DNA of 64,000 bases from Spiroplasma ixodetis Y32 (GTDB taxonomy: Bacteria; Bacillota_I; Bacilli_A; Mycoplasmatales; VBWQ01): the NCBI RefSeq assembly GCF_030316605.1, contig NZ_CP127039.1, positions 1,364,001-1,428,000 on the forward strand, written 5' to 3'. Made by a program: the position numbers and the translations under genes. Below the pieces are notes generated by a model that worked only from the letters and a program-made list of their open reading frames with translations, made no database searches and was not told the DNA's origin. The stretch's first letter is position 1; each line of letters begins with the position of its first letter. This document shows positions 53,683-64,000 of the stretch, piece after piece.

Positions 53683-54804
53683 ATGTATATATTTTTAGCC
53701 ATTTTAATTGGTTTATTTACAATATTATTTTTAATTACCTTGCATGAATTTGCTCATTTTGTAATTGCTAAATTATCAGAAGCATATGTATATGAATTTG
53801 CTATTGGTATGGGACCAAAACTTTTGCAGTGAGGTAAAAAAGAAACACGTTATACTTTAAGACTACTACCATTGGGTGGTTATGTTTCTATTGCTTCAGA
53901 AATTGCTGATGCTCCTAAGGGACGAGAAGATGAAGTAATTGATAGTAAACGAATGATGGAAAACTTGCAACGTGGTAAAAAAGCAGCTTTCATTAGTGCA
54001 GGTGCACTAATGAATTTATTATTAGCTTTTATTTTATTAATGATTGGATATGGAATTTATCCACATAAATATGATCCTAACTTGCCACCAACCTATGCAA
54101 CAACAGGACCATTATATGAAGCTGTTCAAAAATATAATAAAGATAATCCAAGTTTACCAATTTTAGATACTGATGCTATTACTGGTATTTATAATACTGG
54201 TGATATTGAATCTAAACAATCGATTAAATCATATTATGATTTACAAACATGATTAAGTAAATATAATAAAAAGACTACTAATGGTACAGTTATTGCTGAT
54301 TATGAAATTACTTTTGATAATAAAGATGATAAAACTGTTACTTTTAAACCTGTAGAACAAAAAGGGGTACTATTCATTGGTGTTAGTCAAGGTAGTTATT
54401 ATTTAAATGCAGGGCAAGTTATTAGTAATGGTATCATTGATACTTTTAAAGATAGTTACAGTCTTTTACAAGCATTAGGACAATTAGTTACTTTTCATTG
54501 ACAAAATTTATCAGGACCTGTTGGTATTGTTAAATCAACTAATAGTTTTTTAAATCCTGATTTATCATCAACACAAGCAGCAAGTACATATTTTCGTTGA
54601 GCAGCATTATTATCATCTAATTTATTTTTATTAAATATGTTACCAATTCCGCCATTGGATGGTTATAAATTTGTTGAAAATGCAGTTGAAGCGGTAACAA
54701 GAAAAAAATTAAATGAAAAATATAAAATTATTGTCAGTATTGCTGGAGCTATATTATTTTTAGTTATCTTTATTGCTATTACTATTAAAGATATATTTTT
54801 TTAA
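53683..54804 (+). CDS. rseP: Site-2 (RseP-type) membrane metalloprotease
   Basis: 373 residues. HExxH motif HEFAH at residues 21-25 in the first helix, the conserved PLGGYV, a PDZ-like region in the middle and the NMLPIPPLDGYKF motif near the C-terminus with the third zinc ligand. Cuts membrane proteins within the bilayer. 27 bases after cdsA. Confidence 0.9.
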
Positions 54805-54822
54805 TCTTTACTTTATAATAAA

Positions 54823-54841
54823 ATCCTATTATAAATAGGAT
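54823..54841 (+). terminator. Likely terminator after rseP
   Basis: ATCCTAT/ATAGGAT hairpin, 5-base loop, followed by AATAAATTT. It closes the frr-cdsA-rseP transcript. Confidence 0.55.
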
Positions 54842-54931
54842 AATAAATTTGAATGAAAAAGTTTTGAGCAATTTTCTTAATTATTTATATTTTAAAAAAA
54901 TAAAATAGTGGAATGGCAACACTTTTTAGGA

Positions 54932-55795
54932 CTATTTTTTGGTAGACATTTGTGCTTGGTATTTGATGGGGGTTAAGTAGTTTAGAGTGCTGTGAATTCT
55001 TATGTTGTTATATCAGTTGATGTAATCAAATAATTCTAATTTTAATTGGAGTAATGATGTAAAATTTCTATCATTAATAAATTCTGTCTTAAAAGTTTTG
55101 AAAGTTGCTTCAGCAACAGCATTATCATAAGGACAGCCTTTTTTGCTTAAAGAACGATTAATATTGAATGCTAATAAAAGTTTATCAATCATTTTATTGT
55201 TAAATTCACTGTCGCGATCACTATGAAATATTTCAATATCTTTTAAACAGCGATTTGATTGCATAAATGCTTGATTTACTAATGATGTATCTTTTTTAAC
55301 TCCAACACTATGTCCAATAATTTCGCGGTTAAATAGGTCAATTAATAAGCAAATATAGTTTCATTTACCATTTAACTTGAACATAAGTTAAATCACTAAC
55401 AATAACTTCATTTTTAATTCTATTATTAAAGTTTCTATTAACAAGATTGGTTATTTGACTATCATTAACTTTATTATGATGATTTTTGAATGATAATTTA
55501 GTGTATTTTGATATTAAATTATGCTTATTCATAATTTCTTTAATTTTTCTGCGTGATAAATAAATTTCTTGGTTTGCTAGTATGACTTTTAATCTTCTTG
55601 TTCCATAAACTTCTTTATTTTCTTTAAAAGCACTAATAACAGCTTGTTCATAAATATTATTTTGATTTTTTTCTTTTTTCTTTAAATTAAAATAATATGT
55701 TGATTTAGAGAGTTTTAAAAAACGACACATTGTGCGAATTTTATATTTAGATTTATTTTTAACAATAATTTCTATTTTCTGCCTATTATTAGTGC
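54932..55795 (-). pseudogene. IS3-family orfB (integrase core), frameshifted
   Basis: Fragments: MCRFLKLSKSTYYFNLK ... EVIVSDLTYVQVKW (55365-55730) then after a one-base shift GKWNYICLLIDLFNREIIGH and FHSDRDSEFNNKMID, ending AQMSTKK at 54932. The D-D-E motif is present but split by the extra A near 55368 (GTTAAATGG for GTTAATGG). Normally made by a -1 shift from orfA (IGRQKIEIIVK). Dead as it stands. Confidence 0.8.
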
Positions 55796-56050
55796 TGCTT
55801 GCTTTAAAATATCATTTTCCATTCGTAACTGTTTTAATTCTTTATTTGCTTGAATTAATTGTTTTTCTAAATCAGAAAGATTATCTTTAGTTTTAAAACT
55901 ACCTGAATTAGTAAATTGCTTAATTCATTTATAAGTAACTGCTCTTGTAACATTATACTCTTTAACAAGGCAAGATATTGATTTACCACTTTGATATAAA
56001 GCTACTATTTGCTTTTTAAATTCGTCGGTATATGAGTTAATATTGGTCAT
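55772..56050 (-). CDS. IS3-family orfA (helix-turn-helix)
   Basis: 92 residues: MTNINSYTDEFKKQIVALYQ with a helix-turn-helix (SISCLVKEYNVTRAVTYKW) and a leucine-zipper tail. Intact under code 4; last codons overlap the start of orfB frame as in IS3 elements. Confidence 0.85.
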
Positions 56051-56200
56051 AATTATAATTCCTTTCTTTTCACTAATTTGTTCACTTGTCTACGTAATTA
56101 GTGTCCAATAAAGTGTAACCCATCCAATAGTAACTATTTTAAGTGAACAATATTGTTTACTTTTTATTTTATTTTGAAATAAAATCTATAAGTATAAAAA

Positions 56201-57040
56201 CTAAAATTTATATCGATTATTTGCTCCTAAGAGAATTATTTTTTCTTCAACAAATTTCTGAATAGCTATCATTGCATTTTCTGTTAAAGTATTAATATTA
56301 GATAAATTAGAGTTAGTTTGCAAACTTTTTTTTAGACTTTCAACATAAATCTTTCTTAAATCACTGCTAATATTAACTTTAGTAATACCAGCTTTAATTG
56401 CTAGAGTTAATTGTTCATTATTAATAGTAATATTATCATGTAATACTAAAAAAATTTCAGGCATTTTAATAGCAATTTCTTTAATTAGAGAAATTTTTAA
56501 ATCTTGTCTATTATCTTGATGATGACTATTGATAGCAGTAAATACAAGACCATTAATATTAGTTTTATTTCTAAATAATATTGCTTGTTCAATTAAATTA
56601 ATATCATTAGTAATATCTCCTTTTGTATTATTGTAAAAAATCTCTTATTCAACAACAATACCCAAAGGAGCAGAAAAATGAACAATATCTTTAGTTTTTT
56701 CAATATTTTCTTTAATTGGATAGTTACTGTAATTTAACATAACTGAACTAAAATCAGATGTAATTTTAGTTTTAATAAAGTGTGTATCAAGACAGTGGTC
56801 TAGTTGTAAAAAAATTGGTACTTTTGCACGATTAATAACATTGTTAGTAATAGCAAGTACATATTTTAAATCAATACAATTAATAGTGTTAGGTGTTATC
56901 ATTAAACATATTGTTGCTTTTTGTTTTTCGGCTGCATTAGTAATTGCAATTAACATTTCTAAATTATCAAAGTTAAAACTTGGGATTGCGTATTTGTTAG
57001 TTTGTGCATGTTTTAACATTGTTTTCAAGTTAATTTTCAA
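56201..57040 (-). pseudogene. Class II fructose-bisphosphate aldolase-like gene, one nonsense codon
   Basis: 279 codons open except TAA at 56645-56647. Starts MKINLKTMLKHAQTNKYAIP, FLQLDHCLD (zinc ligand area), a VNISSDLRKIYV segment near the end. Family residues at the usual HGGSG and SHG sites are missing (VLHDNITI, NSHHQD), so it is a diverged, probably inactive copy even without the stop. Confidence 0.7.
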
Positions 57041-57115
57041 TTACAATCACCTAACTTTTCTTTTTTATTTAATTATATCAATAATATTTATCATGTAAGA
57101 AATATAAGATATGTT

Positions 57116-57958
57116 TTAAATTTTACTTTTTTCTTTTCTTTTTAATTTTGCTTTTCTTTTTTTTTTATTAAGTTGACGTAATATTTTTTGATAAAAATCA
57201 TATAAACGATGTTCAGAAGTTTGATAACGTTTGAACATTAAGTTATTAATTCAAATATAAAAATATTGTAAACTGAAAACTAAACCAAAAACAAAAACAA
57301 CAGCGCTAGCAGCGATTAATCATCCATATTCGCCATTTGAATAATCAAAGAAAAAATATGGATATCATGTATCTCTTGGTGGATGAGGGACTAAGCCTTT
57401 ACTGATAGTATCTTGATAATCTAAATAACGTAAATGACCTCTAATTAGAATAACAATACAATAAATTGCTGGATAAATAACAATTAATCATAAATATATT
57501 TTATGTTGTTGTTTCATATTAATATATTGATGACCTGACGTAACAATAAAGCTAGTAATCATAATTATTGGCATTAATAAGTGTAAAATTAATGTTGCAA
57601 TTCAATTATAAGCACTGTATTGTTTTGGATCTTGTTCAGCAGTAAAAATTCCTATTCAAAATACTAACATCGTAATAGTGATATAAACAGTTACTGCCAA
57701 TCGGGTTTGAAAACTTGGTTTAGTACCACGAAAATAAGAGTCAAATAAATAAACGCAAAAGTAAATAACAACCATATAGTTACTTTCAGTCGTAAAAAAA
57801 GCGTAATAGTTGCTTGCTCGTTCACCATAACCTAAAGGTTTAAATTTTGCCATTGGATAATATATTGCACTAATTAAATCAATAATTAAAAATAAAATTA
57901 TCATTATTAATGCAGATAAACGTATATAAAAGTTGGCTTTGTTACTTAATTTATACAT
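57116..57958 (-). CDS. Multi-pass membrane protein (Pr6Pr-like)
   Basis: 280 residues; about six hydrophobic spans (FYIRLSALIMIILFLIIDLI, ..., LIAASAVVFVFGLVFSLQYF) and a Lys-rich C-terminus (KKRKAKLKRKEKSKI). Motifs YAFFTTESNYMVV and HLLMPIIMI resemble the Pr6Pr family. Function unknown. Between the aldolase remnant and polC. Confidence 0.65.
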
Positions 57959-57991
57959 AATAATCCCACATCTTTTCTTTTTTTCTTTGTA

Positions 57992-60900
57992 TTATAATTC
58001 TAACATTAATTGTGTATTTTCTTCTAAATGTTCTAACACTCCTAACTCATTTAATAGTTGATAATTAGTTTTAGTAATATTAGTTCGTAGTTGTAAATCA
58101 TTTTTTGAAGTAATTGCTTGTTCACTCCTTGCTTTAACAATTGAATTAGCCACAATTTCACCCAATCCATCTAAAGTAATAAAAGGTGGTAAAATTTGTT
58201 TTTCACCATTTATTATTTTAACTTGAAAAAGTTTAGCATCAGAATGTTCTAAACTAATATTACTAAATTTAATATTTCTAGCATTCATTTCTAATGCTAC
58301 TTCTAATAATGGGATTAAATCTTTTTCTTTAGTAGTAACTGTATTTTTTTGACCATCATTTTTTCTTAATCTGTTATTAATATCTTTTAATTTATTAGTA
58401 ATAGCACTAATACCTTGTAACATAGTTTTAATATCAAAAATTTCACATCTTGTTGTAAAATAAGTAGCATAATATTCATGTGGATAATAAACTTTAAATC
58501 AAGCTACTCTTCATGCCATTAATACATAAGCAGTAGCGTGTGCTTTAGGAAACATATATTTAATTTTTTTGCAAGATTGAATGTATCAATTAGGAACTTT
58601 CTTTTCTTGCATTAACTTTTCATATTCTTGTTTAATGCCTTTTCCTTTACGGACATCTTCCATAATGTTAAAGGCAATTTTTGCTGGTAAGCCTTGATAT
58701 ACTAAATAAGTCATAATATCATCACGACAACCAATTACATCTTTTAGTTTTAAACCTTGTTGTGAAATTAATTCATCAGCATTATTTAATCAAACATCAG
58801 TACCATGTGATAAACCAGATATTTGTACTAATTCAGAAAATGAAGTAGGTAATGTATCACTTAACATTTTACGAACAAAACCAGTACCAAATTCAGGGAT
58901 ACCAATTGCTCCTGTTTTTTCGCCAAGTAAATCATCACTAGTAATATTTAAGGCACTTAAATTAGAAAATAATGATAAAACTTTTTCATCTTGATTAGGA
59001 ATAGTTTTTGGATCAATACCAGTTAAATTTTCTAACATTTTTAATGCTGTTGGATCAACGTGACCTAGAATATCTAATTTTAATAAATTATCATGAATAG
59101 CATTAAAATCAAAGTGGGTAGTTTTTCATGTAGAACTAGTATCATCAGCTGGAAAATTAATTGGTGTAAAATCGTTAATATTATACTCTTTTGGTACAAC
59201 AATAATACCACCAGGATGTTGACCAGTTGTTCTTTTAATACCAACACATCCTTGACTTAGTAACTCTAGTTTTGATGCACGCATATCTGATTGACCAATT
59301 TTTTCTGCATAAGCTTTAACATAACCATAAGCTGTTTTATTGGCAATTGTTGAAATTGTTCCAGCACGAAAAACATTTTTTTCACCAAACATTTCTTTAG
59401 TAAAATCATGAGCTTTATTTTGATATTCACCAGAAAAGTTTAAATCAATATCAGGTGTTTTATCACCATCAAATCCTAAGAATGTTTCAAAAGGAATATC
59501 ATGACCATCAGTAATTAAATCAATATTGCATTGTGAACACATTTTTTTTGGTAAATCATAACCACATTTATAAGAACCATTACTAATAAATTCACTAGTT
59601 TTACATTGTGGACATAAATAGTGTGGTTGTAGTGGGTTAACCTCAGTAATGTTAGCAAAAGTAGCTACTAAAGATGAACCAACTGAGCCACGACTACCAA
59701 CAAGATAACCATCTTGTAAAGATTTTTCTACTAATTTGTGTGCAATTCAATAAACAACAGCAAAACCATGAGTAATAATTGCATCTAATTCACGAGTTAA
59801 ACGTTTTTCTACATATGTTGGTAATGGATTACCGTAACGATTTCATGCTTGTTCATAACAAAGATTACGTAATTTAGTATCAACATTAACAATACTTGGT
59901 GTAAATAATCCATCTTTAATTGGTTTAATCATTTCAAATTGTTTAGCTAATTGCAAAGGATTATTAATAACAATATCATTAATTAAATTAGGGTCATCTA
60001 AAAAGTTAAATTCTGTTAACATTTGATTAGTAGTTCTTAAATGTTGATCGGGATATGATGTAACTTTACCTTTACGATCAAATAATGGGTGTAACAAACC
60101 GCCAATTGCTTTGCTATTAATAATAACATCACGATACATTTTTTCATGGGGATGTAAATAGTGGGCATCGCTAGTAGCAATTACTAATTTATTTAATTTA
60201 AGAGCATTATTAATAATTTTTTTAATAGTATCATGTAATTGTTCTTTAGTAATATTTCCTAACTGTATTAAGTGTTTATAAACAGCAGGTGGTTGGATTT
60301 CAATAAAATCAAATCATTTCATTATTTTAATTAGTTCTTCTTCACTTTTATTTAATGCTGTTTCAAAAACAGCACCATTTATACAACTACTACCAATTAA
60401 TAATTCTTTTCTATTTTCATTAATTGCTTCTGATATGATTTTTGGTGTTTTATAAAAATACTTTGTATGAGATAGTGAAACTAATTGATATAAATCTTTT
60501 AAACCTAATTGATTTTTTGCAAAAATAGTAATATGTTCACCACGAAGTTTATAATTAATTTCTTCATTAATTAAGTTATTAATTTCTTGTAAATTAATAC
60601 AATTAAATTCTGTTTTTAATTGTTGTAACATTTTTAAAAATACTTGTGCTAATACATTAGCATCATAATCAGCACGGTGGGCAATTTCATCATCATATTT
60701 AATGCCATAAGTACGACAAATAGTACCTAATCGATAATATTTTAGTTGTGGTAGAATTGCTCTAGATAATTGCAAAGTATCAATGACAGGATTATTTAAA
60801 GGCATGAAACCCAATTGTTTTATTGCTGCTTGTAAAAAACCAAAGTCAAAGTTAGCATTATGAGCAACTATTGTTTTATTGCCAATTATTTCAATAATTG

Positions 60901-62341
60901 TTGGCAATATTTGTTGTAATGTTTGTTTATCTTTTAGCATAAAATTGGTAATACTAGTAAGTTCAGTAATATGTTCAGGTACGGGATTATTTGGTTTAAT
61001 TAAAATTGTATCTTGTTTTAAAATCCTATTGTCTTTAACAATTGTATAACCAAATTCAATAATTTCGTGGTAATTGGTTGATAAACCAGTTGTTTCTAAG
61101 TCAAGAACAATGTATTCTAAATCTAATAATGATGTATTAATATTATTTTTAGTAATACTAATATTATTGGGGATTAAATCCATTTCAACACCATACATTA
61201 CTTTTAAATTTGGATGTTTTTTAGCGGCATTAGCAATATCTGGGTATGCTTGTACATTTAAGTGATCAGTAAAACCAATTGCTTGGTGTCCTCATTTAGC
61301 TACTTGATTGATATAATCACTTGCTGAAGTAATACCATCCATAGCACTCATTTTAGTATGAGTATGAAATTCAATTCTTTTAGTTTTAGCATCATCATTA
61401 TTGTTAGCATTTTTATTATTTAAATCAATAATTAAATCATCAATTCATAGTACTTGTTCTTTACTATAATTATCATAACGACTATTAGCATTAATTTTTA
61501 TTCAATCATCAACTTTAATATTATCAAATTTTTCATCTGGTTGATCGCTATTAATAAATGCTTTGCAAGTAATTGCATCACTATAATCAGTAATTCAAAA
61601 TGAATAAAATCATTTTTGAGTTTTGGTTAAAAATTTATTAATTTTAAAAACTTTACCACTAATAATAATATTGGGTTCGTTGCCAATGATATCTTTAATG
61701 CTATGAGTTGGGTCTGTTATTTCTAAATTAACTTTTGCTTTTTTGCGATAAGTAGTGGTACTAAAGTTTTTACTTACATTATTGTTAGTAATTTTAGTTT
61801 TTAAATTGTTGGTAATTTTGCTAATTTCTGTTTTAGATTCATCTTCATAACTAATAAATGGTTGCTCTGCTTTATTTATTTTAGTTTTTAATTGAATTTT
61901 TTTAAAACCATATTGTTGAAAGTAATTAATAAATTGTAAAAATTCATTAGTTATTAATTTTTCTTCAATACTATTATGAATAGTAATGGTAATAATATTA
62001 TTTTTATAATTAATTGCTGAGTCGGGTAAAGAATAATAAATGCCAGCTAATAGTTGCAATTTATGAGTTTTAATATAATGAAAATATGTTAATACAGTTG
62101 ATTCATCAGCAGTAAGGGAAACATTAAAATCGACACTAATATTCGAAACAGGTAATTTTTCAAAATGTTGTTCAAAACTTTTTAAAGTAGTAGTTGTTAG
62201 AAAATTAGGTAAGTTGATGGTAATTATTACTTGTTGATTATGATGAAAATATTGTACTTTTTTAATAGTAGCATGATTAAATTCATTATTAACATCATTA
62301 AAATCCATTTCATGGAAAAGTTTTTGCAAATCTTGGTTCAT
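57992..62341 (-). CDS. polC: DNA polymerase III alpha subunit, Gram-positive PolC type
   Basis: 1449 residues in one frame under code 4, intact. Order: N-terminal domain and OB fold, PHP domain with [12 protein letters not shown] (~323), the inserted 3'-5' exonuclease ([10 protein letters not shown], ~413; [19 protein letters not shown]), then the polymerase with a Cys pair (CSQCNIDLI) and [10 protein letters not shown] (~967), HGTD and the helix-hairpin-helix near the end. Main replicative polymerase. Normally next to nusA in this group, here 56 kb apart. Confidence 0.97.
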
Positions 62342-62537
62342 ATATTTTTCCCTCTCTTAATACTAAATAATTAACAATAATAACTATATTTTAATTAAAA
62401 TATATTAAATCATTATTCTAATGTTTAATCAAATTTCATATTTTAATTATAACTTAATTAAAATTCTTATTCTTATATAAAAAAAGTATGAAATTTTAGT
62501 TATAAAAAAATAAAAACAAAATAATTTAATTGCAATA
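62342..62537. other. polC upstream spacer
   Basis: A+T-rich, no gene seen. Holds the polC promoter area; TTAATTATAACTTAATTAAAAT palindromic bits but no clear motif. Confidence 0.4.
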
Positions 62538-62572
62538 AAAAGTAATCCCTAATATTTAGGGATTACTTTTTA
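62538..62572. terminator. Strong bidirectional terminator
   Basis: AAAAGTAATCCCTAA (62538-62552) and TTAGGGATTACTTTT (62556-62570), 15-bp perfect stem with a 3-base loop, ending in T's. It closes the minus-strand repeat-protein gene. Confidence 0.8.
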
Positions 62573-62983
62573 TCATGAAGGTATTATTGGATTATTTGTT
62601 TTGGGTAATGGTTCGGTTTCAAAAATAGCATTTATATTATTCACATTAAAATTTGAATTTAATTGTTGATTTCTTGTTTGTATAGATGCTTTATTAAAAG
62701 CTTTTTTTGTTCTTTAGTAAATGCTGCCTTTTGATTAGAAGTAAATCATTCTAATTGTTTTGGAGTTAATGATTCAATTTGAAATTTAAATTCATAAAAA
62801 TCATATTCTATTGTTAATTGATTATTAATTGTTTTTAATGCTTTTCTTATTCCTTTTTCTAGTATCGAAAACTTATTATAACTGAAATTTTTTATTTGTT
62901 CTGTTGTAAATGATTGTATTTGTTTTGTTGTAAGTGCTTTCATTTGTTTTTTTTGAAAAAGCATAAAGCAGTAAATTATTTTT

Positions 62984-63924
62984 CGGACTTCTCCCCACAT
63001 GTACTTGTGGAGGAAACAATGAAATTGAATGAGTTCAAAAATGCTTTTCAAACAGAACAGGATTGTTTAAGATATATAGCAAGTTTGAAGAAAAACAAAT
63101 TTATCATGTGTTCTTGAACAAGTTTGAATACTTCTAATTTAAGAAGAATAAGATGTTTGAAATGTCATCAAACATTTAGTATTCTTCATGGCACCATTTT
63201 TTACAAGTCACAAACACCTTTGAGATTTTGATTTTATCTCATCTTTAGATGAATAAACACCAAACATGGAATTACATCAACTGATGTTGCAAAAGAATTG
63301 GGTGTGACTTTGAAAACTGCTTGAATAATGGGTCATGAAATCAGAAATCGTATTGCCAAACAAGAACATCAATTTCTTGTTGAGGGCATAGTGCAAATGG
63401 ATGAAATGTATCTTTCACATATGGGTTTTAAAAAACAAGGAAGATCTTTGATAAATAAAACATTAATTGTTGGGATTTATGAAAAAACAACGAATAATTT
63501 AATTGTGAAAGTAATCAAAAACGCAAAAAGTAAAAATCTTTTGCAGTTTGCAAGAAACCATATTTCTTCAAAGTGTGATGTACATACTGATTCTTGAAAA
63601 GGATATCGTGATTTCAAATCACTTTTCCCTAATCACAAAACAGTTAACCATCAAGATGGTTATGTTTCAAAAATTGACGTAAATACCAATCAAATTGAAT
63701 CAGTATGAAAACATATACGAAGAACATTTAAAACACATATCAAAGTTGCAAAATATCATGTTCATTTATATGCCAAAGAAGCTGCATATAAATTCAACAA
63801 GATACCTACTTTTGAAACTGTAATGCTATGTTTCATTTAAAAATGTGGGGAGAAGTCCGTAGATAGGCTTTTCTCAGCATTTATGTGATAAAATTTAAAA
63901 ATAGCACATAAAGGGAGAAAAGCC
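62984..63924 (+). mobile_element. IS1595-like insertion sequence, copy 9 (complete)
   Basis: 941 bp with tail, perfect 8-bp duplication TTATTTTT (62976-62983 and 63925-63932). Confidence 0.92.
63019..63840 (+). CDS. IS1595-family transposase, copy 9
   Basis: 273 residues. C28 of the zinc ribbon is changed (KNKFIMCSW), and there are Phe/Leu, Gly/Asp (SKIDVNTN) and His/Tyr changes, so this copy is drifting and may be inactive. Confidence 0.87.
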
Positions 63925-64000
63925 TTATTTTTTGTAAATAAAGGAATAAAGTTGGAATTAATTGTTGAAACTTGATATGGACTTAATAGTTGCAATAATT

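Larger units (their letters stand above)
54909..56126 (-). mobile_element. IS3-family insertion sequence (IS150-like), decayed
   Basis: Ends TGGAATGGCAACACTTTTTAG and, at the other side, TGGATGGGTTACACTTTATTG (reverse complement) with many matches, flanked by ATAG duplications (54905-54908 and 56127-56130). It contains orfA and a broken orfB in the usual order, about 1.2 kb. Confidence 0.85.
62570..64000 (-). pseudogene. Repeat-containing surface-like protein gene, frameshifted and split by IS copy 9
   Basis: The minus strand reads LLQLLSPYQVSTINSNFIPL (from the right edge to 63925), the element, then ALTTKQIQSFTTEQIKNFS, SLTPKQLEWFTSNQKAAFTK and finally NSNFNVNNINAIFETEPLPK. The 'LT-x-KQI/FT-x-EQ' repeats are like those of some mollicute surface proteins. 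Frame changes in the A-runs near 62955 and 62710 break it. Function unknown; the N-terminus lies off the window. Confidence 0.5.

Noticed and set aside
58790..59160. CTGATGA-like motifs elsewhere (for example reverse complement in polC near 59145, and in phage genes near 11845 and 16748) as further hammerheads
   Set aside because: They lie inside conserved coding sequence and lack the GAAA, GTC and paired stems.
990..62341. Apparent breakage of almost every gene at TGA codons
   Set aside because: Reading TGA as tryptophan restores long conserved proteins (polC, nusA, cdsA, terminases). This is genetic code 4, not decay.
2996..63924. Nine near-identical blocks might suggest a repeat array or CRISPR-like structure
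   Set aside because: Each is a ~0.94-kb element with a transposase and target duplications; no short direct repeats with unique spacers and no cas genes.
1..64000. tRNA or rRNA genes
   Set aside because: Looked for cloverleaf signatures and conserved rRNA segments in all gaps; none convincing.

Overview
The window reads as a mollicute chromosome, most likely Spiroplasma. It is extremely A+T rich. UGA is read as tryptophan throughout (polC, nusA, infB, cdsA, rseP and all phage genes stay open only under genetic code 4). The housekeeping genes and their order fit Spiroplasma. All CDS coordinates below are stitched across in-frame TGA codons, so many genes are much longer than a standard-code reading would suggest.

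Layout: (1) 1-2165, minus strand: nusA - ylxR - infB (infB runs off the left edge). (2) 2.7-7.2 kb: an insertion-sequence-rich zone with three copies of a 0.94-kb IS1595-like element and a truncated IS3-like element. (3) 7.3-24.1 kb: prophage remnant A: a membrane protein, an UPF0236/ISLre2-type transposase-like gene and a terminase large subunit, then a long minus-strand operon (RuvC-like resolvase, OB-fold protein, scaffold, major capsid, tail-fibre-like protein, portal). (4) 24.6-29.0 kb, plus strand: an early/recombination operon (PD-(D/E)XK nuclease, RecT recombinase, several overlapping tiny genes). It carries what appears to be a complete type II hammerhead ribozyme at 27618-27696. (5) 29.0-40.2 kb, minus strand: prophage B morphogenesis operon in the order small terminase, large terminase, portal, large structural protein, scaffold, major capsid, 260-aa protein, fibre, holin-like genes. 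(6) 40.4-51.9 kb: a second UPF0236 gene, a strongly structured non-coding region (41.85-42.18 kb), broken duplicates of prophage genes, more IS1595-like copies and a nested tandem array of the IS3-like element. (7) 52.1-54.8 kb, plus strand: frr - cdsA - rseP. (8) 54.9-62.4 kb, minus strand: an IS3-family element, a decayed class II aldolase gene, a membrane protein and polC. (9) 62.6-64.0 kb: a decayed repeat protein gene split by the ninth IS1595-like copy.

How it fits together: in related genomes frr-cdsA-rseP-polC-nusA-ylxR-infB commonly lie close together in one direction. Here about 50 kb of phage and IS DNA separates polC from nusA, and the frr block points the other way, so the prophages appear to have entered this cluster with a later inversion. 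The two prophages use unrelated-looking terminase, portal and capsid proteins, yet share closely similar fibre C-termini, small membrane proteins and a Pro/Thr-linker membrane protein, so they are mosaics. Many prophage genes carry a single nonsense or frameshift lesion, and six IS1595-like insertions have clean 8-bp target duplications, so degradation is recent and IS-driven.

The most notable feature is the hammerhead ribozyme. Next are the unassigned structured RNA region near 42 kb, the unusual nested ends of the IS1595-like element, and a 7-G tract that controls the frame of a predicted lipoprotein gene.
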